A stretch of DNA of 45,013 nucleotides. Origin: an uncultured Pirellulaceae bacterium (GTDB lineage Bacteria; Planctomycetota; Planctomycetia; Pirellulales; Pirellulaceae). The notes below the pieces were generated by a model that saw only the letters and a list, made by a program, of their open reading frames with translations, was not told the origin of the DNA and ran no database searches. The first letter of the stretch is position 1. Each line of letters begins with the position of its first letter. The position numbers and the translations under genes are program-made. The DNA lies in assembly GCA_938040995.1 (NCBI GenBank), contig CALHZT010000121.1:1-45013 (forward strand), written 5' to 3'. Shown one piece after another: positions 39,312 through 45,013 of the stretch.

Positions 39312-40649
39312 CTACAGCAAGCGGCCAAATCGGCTGACAGAAAAATGACTCGGATCGACATGCGGCGCTTCGTTGAGCATGAGTTCTTTCAGTAATTGCC
39401 CGGTGGCTGGAGCCATACTCAACCCCAGCATGCTATGCCCGGCAGCGATCCAGACGTTATTCATCGCGGGGCTGCGGTCGATAATCGGCTTGCCGTCCCA
39501 GACCATTGGGCGCCAACCAAACCACTCGTCTTCAACCGGTTCGCACCACGGATCCACGAGATACTTCACGGCCGCATCGCGCAGCAGCTGCAAACGTTGC
39601 GGCTTAATCGACGTGTCATAGCCAACAAACTCCATCGTCGAACCGACTCGATAGCCCGATTGCATCGGCGTCACGGCCACATGGCTCGTTTCGAAGATAA
39701 TCGGAATCTTCGGCATCCGCTCCGGAGCCGGCATGGTGAGTGAATAACCTTTGCCCGGCTGAATCGGTATGCGACATCCCAGATGATCGTTGAGAAACGG
39801 CGTCATGGCTCCCGTGGCGACGACAAACTTGTCCGCTTCGATCGACTTGAGTCCGCCGGCCCCGTTCGTAACGGCTCGCGCGATCCCCCGACCGCCATGC
39901 CGGCCGTTGCCGCCAGTCATCGTGTCGCATCGAAATTCTTTCACGTCCATATACTCGACAAATTCAACGCCCCGCGATTCCAGTCGCTTGCGCAAGTCGG
40001 TCATCAACCTGTCGGGGCGCAAATGACAGTCGCGCTCATAGTGCCATGCACCGCCAACCCCGGGTTTCAACGCTGGCTCGAGCCCAAGGGCGTCGTCCCC
40101 TGAATACGGCGTTGCCGCGACTCCAAACGACTCGCGCAGAAGTTCGTCAGTGCTGCGATACCCTTCGAACTCTTCCTCGGAATCAAACACGAACAACAGA
40201 CCGCGTTCCTGCCACTCGCAATCAAAGCGGCTTTCCTTGACCAGCGAGTGATACTGTTCCATGGAAGATTGAAGAAGCGCGTGCCGACCAACCGCCGCCT
40301 GCATCATTTTTCCGCGATTGCAGCTGCGGGCAAAATTCAGAAACCACTTTGCAGCATCCAAGTCCGGACGAAGCTTCACGGCGAACGGTGAATTCTTCGA
40401 CATCATCGCCTTCATCGTCGACGACACCGCACCCGGCTGAGCCAACGGAAGCACGTGGCTTGGACAGACATAGCCGCAATTCCCCTGCGAACAGGCAGCA
40501 CCATACCGGTCCCGATCCACAATGGTGACTCGCCGCCCGGCATTGGAAAGGTGCCATGCGCAGAACGCACCAATGACGCCTCCGCCAATCACACAAACAT
40601 GATCCGTTTTTTCCCGGGCAATATTCGTCAAGACGGAATCCCCATGCAA
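39312..40649 (-). CDS. FAD-dependent DadA-like oxidoreductase (D-amino acid / D-hydroxyproline dehydrogenase-like), 445 aa
   Basis: VCVIGGGVIGAFCAWHLSNAGRRVTIVDRD; PIQPGKGYSLTMP; GHSMLGLSMAPATGQLLKELM. Overlaps the 3' end of the proline-racemase-family gene. Confidence 0.88.
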   Translation of the reverse strand: MHGDSVLTNIAREKTDHVCVIGGGVIGAFCAWHLSNAGRRVTIVDRDRYGAACSQGNCGYVCPSHVLPLAQPGAVSSTMKAMMSKNSPFAVKLRPDLDAAKWFLNFARSCNRGKMMQAAVGRHALLQSSMEQYHSLVKESRFDCEWQERGLLFVFDSEEEFEGYRSTDELLRESFGVAATPYSGDDALGLEPALKPGVGGAWHYERDCHLRPDRLMTDLRKRLESRGVEFVEYMDVKEFRCDTMTGGNGRHGGRGIARAVTNGAGGLKSIEADKFVVATGAMTPFLNDHLGCRIPIQPGKGYSLTMPAPERMPKIPIIFETSHVAVTPMQSGYRVGSTMEFVGYDTSIKPQRLQLLRDAAVKYLVDPWCEPVEDEWFGWRPMVWDGKPIIDRSPAMNNVWIAAGHSMLGLSMAPATGQLLKELMLNEAPHVDPSHFSVSRFGRLL

Positions 40650-41581
40650 AACGGATCGTCAGGATTCAGGATCAATGTCGATTGACCGGAAACAAATGCT
40701 CGCGCGCGAATCGTGGGAAGAACCTGATTTGGGTTCGACTCAGCAACCTGATACGAACATTCAAAGACTGTGCCGAGGATGCTTTCCTGCCGCCATAATT
40801 CACCAGCCGCCAATTTCCCGTCAGCAGCAAGACACGCAAGTTTGGCACTCGTGCCCGTCCCGCACGGCGAACGATCGTAGGCACCTCCGGGGCAAAGCAC
40901 AAAATTGCGACTGTGATTTTTTGAATCGAGCGGCGGACCAAACAGTTCGACATGATCAATCTCGGCACCGCCCACGCCAGTGATGCCCTCCTGCTGGAGC
41001 GCATGGCGAATCTTGAGAGCAACCTCCGTCAAATGACGCCGGTCCGCATCCAGATTTTCGACGGGTTCTTTCACGAGGAAAAACCAGTTGCCGCCCCACG
41101 CAACATCACCGGTTACAAGCCCAAGTTCAGGAACCTCGACACTCACCGATTGAGTCAAACGATAACTTGGAACATTCTCTATCGCGACTTGACCATCAGC
41201 GAACAATTCAGCAGCGACGATTCCAACAGGAGTTTCGATTTTGTGAACACCGGACTCAATTCGGCCAAGAAACTTCAACGTTTCCATCAGCCCGATCGTG
41301 CCGTGGCCACACATCCCGAGGTACCCGGTGTTGTTAAAGAAAATAATCCCGGCCGCACAGGAAGGATCAACAGGTTCGCAAAGCAAGCCACCAACCAGCA
41401 CATCGGATCCCCTGGGTTCGTTCACGACGGCAGAACGTATCGAGTCGAATTTGTCACGAAACTTCGCGAGTCGATCTGCGAGTGAACCGCCACCAAGGTC
41501 ACCAGAACTGGGGCCACCATCGATGATAATTCTCGTCGGCTCGCCAGCCGTATGTGAATCGACAACCTTGATCTCTTGCAT
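40628..41581 (-). CDS. 4-hydroxyproline 2-epimerase / proline racemase family
   Basis: KVVDSHTAGEPTRIIIDGGP; two Cys in catalytic contexts (GMCGHGTIG and DRSPCGTGTSAKLA). Start at ATG 41581; the track's 41788 start would overlap the divergent aldehyde dehydrogenase gene. Confidence 0.88.
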   Translation of the reverse strand: MQEIKVVDSHTAGEPTRIIIDGGPSSGDLGGGSLADRLAKFRDKFDSIRSAVVNEPRGSDVLVGGLLCEPVDPSCAAGIIFFNNTGYLGMCGHGTIGLMETLKFLGRIESGVHKIETPVGIVAAELFADGQVAIENVPSYRLTQSVSVEVPELGLVTGDVAWGGNWFFLVKEPVENLDADRRHLTEVALKIRHALQQEGITGVGGAEIDHVELFGPPLDSKNHSRNFVLCPGGAYDRSPCGTGTSAKLACLAADGKLAAGELWRQESILGTVFECSYQVAESNPNQVLPTIRARAFVSGQSTLILNPDDPFCMGIPS

Positions 41582-41732
41582 TCTTGCCCACACATTGGCG
41601 ACAGTGAAATGATCCGGCGCCACCATTGCAGAGCCGCAGGTTAACCATGAAACTGTTTCTATTGTGATTGAATTCCGTGCCGTTCGGCAACCGAACGATT
41701 TCACCGATTGAAGATACAGGGATAAAAGGAAG

Positions 41733-43307
41733 ATGGCAGCGCAAAAAGTTCTCATTGCTGGCGTTTGGAAGCACTCGGATTCGACCAAAACATTTCAGTC
41801 AGAAGATCCGAAAGCACAGACCGTTCTTCCCGACCACTATCCGGTGAGCGATTGGGATGAATGTTCGGCGGCGTTGGATGCGGCTGTGTCTGCGTTTGAA
41901 GTCATGCGAACGTTGCCGCGCGAGTCGATTGCGAAGTTTTTGGAGACTTTCGCGAATCGAATCGAGGCCCGTTCCGCAGAAATTTGCGAGATGGCTTCAA
42001 GCGAAACCGCATTGCCAGTCGAACCGCGGCTCGCATCTGGCGAATTGCCACGCACATGCGGTCAGCTTCGCGCGGCCGCAGCAGCGGCACGATCCGGCGA
42101 CTGGGCAAACGCGACGATCGATACGGCCAACAACATTCGCTCCTGCCTGGCTGGCATCGGACCGGTTGCGGTTTTCGGTCCCAACAACTTTCCGCTGGCG
42201 TTTGGAAGCATCTCTGGTGGCGACTTCGCTGCTGCGATTGCGGCTGGCAATCCCGTGATCGGCAAAGCCAACAGTATGCATCCGGGTACGACGCGAATTC
42301 TTGCCGAAGAAGCACAGGCCGCAGCCGAATCGACAGGCATGCCGGCTGGCACCGTTCAGTTGATCTACCGGCTGGACCACGCCGACGGTGAAAAACTCGC
42401 TCGCGACCCGCGACTGGCCGCGATCGGATACACGGGCAGTCGCCAGGCTGGACTCAAGCTTAAGACGGCAGCCGACAGTGTTGGTACGCCAATTTATCTC
42501 GAGCTTTCGTCCGTCAATCCAGTCGTCATTTTGCCCGGCGCGCTCGCCGAACGTTCCGCGGAAATTGCCGACGAGTTTTCCTCGAGTTGCCTGATGGGCA
42601 CGGGGCAGTTTTGCACCAACCCGGGTATCGTCATTTTGAAATCTGGCGACGCTACCGACCAGTTTGTCGCCGCCGTCAGTGAAAAGTTCAAAAACGCTTC
42701 GGTCGGCACGCTGCTTTCGAAGTCCGGACAGGATGGACTGGCGAGTGCGCTTAAAACATTACAAGGCGGCGGTGCGGAGCTGATTTGCGGGGATGGAGTC
42801 GGTGGCGGCGCGGGCTACTGTCACAGCAATACGCTGCTGAAAGTGTCCGGAGCCGAATTCACCAAGAACAGCGAAGCCCTTCAGACCGAAGCGTTTGGAA
42901 ACGCGTCGATGTTCATTCTTTGCGACTCGACCGAAGAGATAGTCAATGTCGTCAAGTCGTTGGAAGGCAACCTTACCGGCTGTGTCTATTCGCACACCGA
43001 TGGGAGCGACGATGGTGACTATGATCAGATCGTTCCGGCATTACGGCAACGCGTTGGTAGATTGCTCAACGACAAAATGCCAACTGGAGTCGCCGTTTCG
43101 CCGGCGATGAACCATGGCGGCCCCTACCCGGCGACTGGGCATGCGGGTTTCACCGCCGTCGGCATTCCGGGAGCGATTCCCCGGTTTGCGATGTTGCAGT
43201 GCTTTGACAACATTCGACCGCATCGCCTGCCCGAAATCCTCACAGACAAGAACCCGCTTGGAGCGTGGCGGAGCATCGACGGAAAATGGACAAACGCTGC
43301 AATCTGA
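41733..43307 (+). CDS. NAD(P)-dependent aldehyde dehydrogenase, alpha-ketoglutaric semialdehyde dehydrogenase-like, 524 aa
   Basis: VFGPNNFPLAFGSISGGDFAAAIAAGNPVIGKANSMHPGTT; ELSSVNPVVILPGAL; GTGQFCTNPGIVI. Confidence 0.9.
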   Translation: MAAQKVLIAGVWKHSDSTKTFQSEDPKAQTVLPDHYPVSDWDECSAALDAAVSAFEVMRTLPRESIAKFLETFANRIEARSAEICEMASSETALPVEPRLASGELPRTCGQLRAAAAAARSGDWANATIDTANNIRSCLAGIGPVAVFGPNNFPLAFGSISGGDFAAAIAAGNPVIGKANSMHPGTTRILAEEAQAAAESTGMPAGTVQLIYRLDHADGEKLARDPRLAAIGYTGSRQAGLKLKTAADSVGTPIYLELSSVNPVVILPGALAERSAEIADEFSSSCLMGTGQFCTNPGIVILKSGDATDQFVAAVSEKFKNASVGTLLSKSGQDGLASALKTLQGGGAELICGDGVGGGAGYCHSNTLLKVSGAEFTKNSEALQTEAFGNASMFILCDSTEEIVNVVKSLEGNLTGCVYSHTDGSDDGDYDQIVPALRQRVGRLLNDKMPTGVAVSPAMNHGGPYPATGHAGFTAVGIPGAIPRFAMLQCFDNIRPHRLPEILTDKNPLGAWRSIDGKWTNAAI

Positions 43308-43369
43308 GCGTTGGTCGCTTCAAAACGCTCTGGCAGTTATCATCGTAGGTACGACAAAAATGATCTTCG

Positions 43370-44611
43370 GTGAGCCAGGCACTTTGCCCGGCCCCAGGTT
43401 CAATATCAGTAGAGTCCCGGATGCGCGACTGCACGGAATCCCCCAAAACCGAAACCTCGACGGCGTGGCAGCGTTTCCGTGTTGAGTACGAATACCCGGT
43501 CGTGTTCACCACCGACTTGTTCGATGTTGAGAACGACGTTTTTCGAACGGCAATCAGCCGCAGCGAACCAGAAAAACGTCACCGAATGGTGGTGTTCATT
43601 GACGACGGCGTCCACGCGATCATGCCCGAGTTGCATGAGAAGATTGTCAGCTACGCCGCCAGCCATTCCGATCAGATCGAATTGGTGGCTCAACCGCTCA
43701 CGATCGCCGCTGGGGAGTCTCTCAAGTCCGACTTGAAAGCGCTTCAGGAAATCCAGCAGGTGATTTTCGATAACCGCATCGATCGCCACTCGTTTGTCGT
43801 CGGTGTCGGCGGAGGCGCTTTACTCGATGCAGTCGGACTTGTCGCCGCGACGGCTCATCGTGGTATTCGGCACATTCGGGTACCGACCACTGTGCTTGCC
43901 CAGAACGATTCGGGAGTCGGCGTAAAGAACGGTGTGAATCTGTTTGGCCAGAAGAATTACATTGGTACGTTCTCGCCACCGTATGCGGTTCTTAATGACT
44001 ATGCGTTTATTGAAACGCTTCCGGAACGCGACAAGATTGCCGGAACGGCAGAGGCCGTAAAGGTCGCTCTTATTCGCGATGGCGATTTTTTCTCGTGGCT
44101 GGAATCCAACGCGGATAGCTTGCGCATCTACGAACGAGCCGCGATGACGCATATGATCCGGCACTGCGCGGAGTTGCATATGCACCAGATCGCACATGGC
44201 GGCGATCCCTTCGAGTCGGGCAGCGCTCGCCCGCTTGATTATGGTCACTGGTCGGCGCACAAGCTGGAATCGCTAACGGACTATCAAGTGAGGCATGGAG
44301 AAGCCGTCGCGATCGGCATTGCACTCGATGCCCGCTACTCCGTTCTTTGCGGTCTACTTTCCAAAGGCGAAGAAGAGCGAGTTTGCGAATTGCTGGAACG
44401 ACTTGGATTTCGACTGTGGCATCCGGAGTTGAAAGGCACGGATCCGTCTGGAGAACTTCGTATCGCGAGAGGCATTGCTGATTTTCGCGAGCATCTTGGC
44501 GGTGAGCTTACGATCACGCTGCTCGAGTCTGTCGGTTCAGGAGTCGAAGTGCATGAGATGAATGATGATCTCATTCGTCAAAGTATTGACTGGCTGGAAA
44601 AGCGCGCTTGA
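43370..44611 (+). CDS. 3-dehydroquinate synthase-like sugar-phosphate cyclase, EboD-like, 413 aa (GTG start at 43370 or ATG at 43421)
   Basis: VVGVGGGALLDAVGLVAATAHRGIRHIRVPTTVLAQNDSGVGVKNGVNLFGQKNYIGTFSPPYAVLND; GSARPLDYGHWSAHKLE...VRHGEAVAIGIALDARYS. Confidence 0.85.
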   Translation: MSQALCPAPGSISVESRMRDCTESPKTETSTAWQRFRVEYEYPVVFTTDLFDVENDVFRTAISRSEPEKRHRMVVFIDDGVHAIMPELHEKIVSYAASHSDQIELVAQPLTIAAGESLKSDLKALQEIQQVIFDNRIDRHSFVVGVGGGALLDAVGLVAATAHRGIRHIRVPTTVLAQNDSGVGVKNGVNLFGQKNYIGTFSPPYAVLNDYAFIETLPERDKIAGTAEAVKVALIRDGDFFSWLESNADSLRIYERAAMTHMIRHCAELHMHQIAHGGDPFESGSARPLDYGHWSAHKLESLTDYQVRHGEAVAIGIALDARYSVLCGLLSKGEEERVCELLERLGFRLWHPELKGTDPSGELRIARGIADFREHLGGELTITLLESVGSGVEVHEMNDDLIRQSIDWLEKRA

Positions 44612-44630
44612 ACCGACCGTGATTTAGTTT

Positions 44631-44689
44631 GGGCTGCCCTTTGCTCTGGGTTGCCCTTTGTTCTGGGTTGCCCTTTGTTCTGGGTTGCC
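44631..44689. repeat. 17-bp tandem repeat (gggttgccctttgttct), ~3.5 copies
   Basis: gggctgccctttgctct / gggttgccctttgttct / gggttgccctttgttct / gggttgcc. Confidence 0.95.
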
Positions 44690-44813
44690 GCGCGAGCCGG
44701 AAGTGCTTGCCACGCTTGCGGCGTTGAAACGCTACAGATTCTAACCGGACAGCGGCAGGCCTGTTCGCCATACCGAACTTACAGCGTTTTGCAGATTGTT
44801 GTAGCGGCCAAAT

Positions 44814-44875
44814 CGTAGCATGAGCCTCTGAGCCCGTGGACTTTTCACGACATGGGATCGGAATCCCATGCTACG
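44814..44875. repeat. Palindromic interspersed-type repeat (cgtagcatg...catgctacg) with internal perfect hairpin
   Basis: 9-bp terminal inverted repeat; internal catgggat-cgga-atcccatg (44851-44870). Confidence 0.6.
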
Positions 44876-44933
44876 GTTTTGAGATCACTTCTAGCCCTAA
44901 ACCAAGCGATGTTTAGTTGCAGAGAAATTGCAA

Positions 44934-45013
44934 AACCCCGAAACCACCGTGAATCATTGGTCGTATTAGAGTTTGTAATGAATTCTAAAGACCTAACACG
45001 GAGGGTTTCGGGT
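44934..45013. repeat. Imperfect inverted-repeat element at window end
   Basis: aaccccgaaaccaccgtg ... cacggagggtttcgggt are imperfect reverse complements; truncated at the window edge. Confidence 0.5.

Noticed and set aside
41582-41788. Extended N-terminus of the proline racemase-family ORF
   Set aside because: Would overlap the start of the divergent aldehyde dehydrogenase gene; the family start MQEIKVVDSHTAGEP fits ATG at 41581.

Overview
The window is 45 kb of what looks like a planctomycete chromosome (judged from gene content: LEPR-XLL-type N-terminal motifs, PEP-CTERM, ECF sigma factor linked to a Ser/Thr kinase, PQQ-propeller proteins). I support about 20 coding genes. They include the 5' part of tex, which is missing from the ORF track. 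A giant 4558-aa DUF11-repeat surface protein has 31 repeats, about 20 of them organised as alternating A/B pairs. There is an apparent ECF sigma / anti-sigma-like Ser/Thr kinase / secreted double serine-hydrolase operon. Also present are an SDR with altered catalytic motifs, an NhaP-type antiporter, an SSS symporter, pdxA, an ImmA/IrrE + DUF4411 toxin-antitoxin-like pair, a VPS10-like/dockerin-like/PEP-CTERM protein, a hydroxyproline-type catabolic cluster and an EboD-like sugar-phosphate cyclase. The most striking non-coding signal is a set of non-autonomous (MITE-like) elements that can be resolved within the window. Two copies of a ~137-bp element with GTAACCGTTCACG ends each have a perfect 8-bp target duplication, and each has been invaded by a different second element. 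Each copy therefore serves as the empty site for the other's insertion. All calls were made by eye, with no database search.
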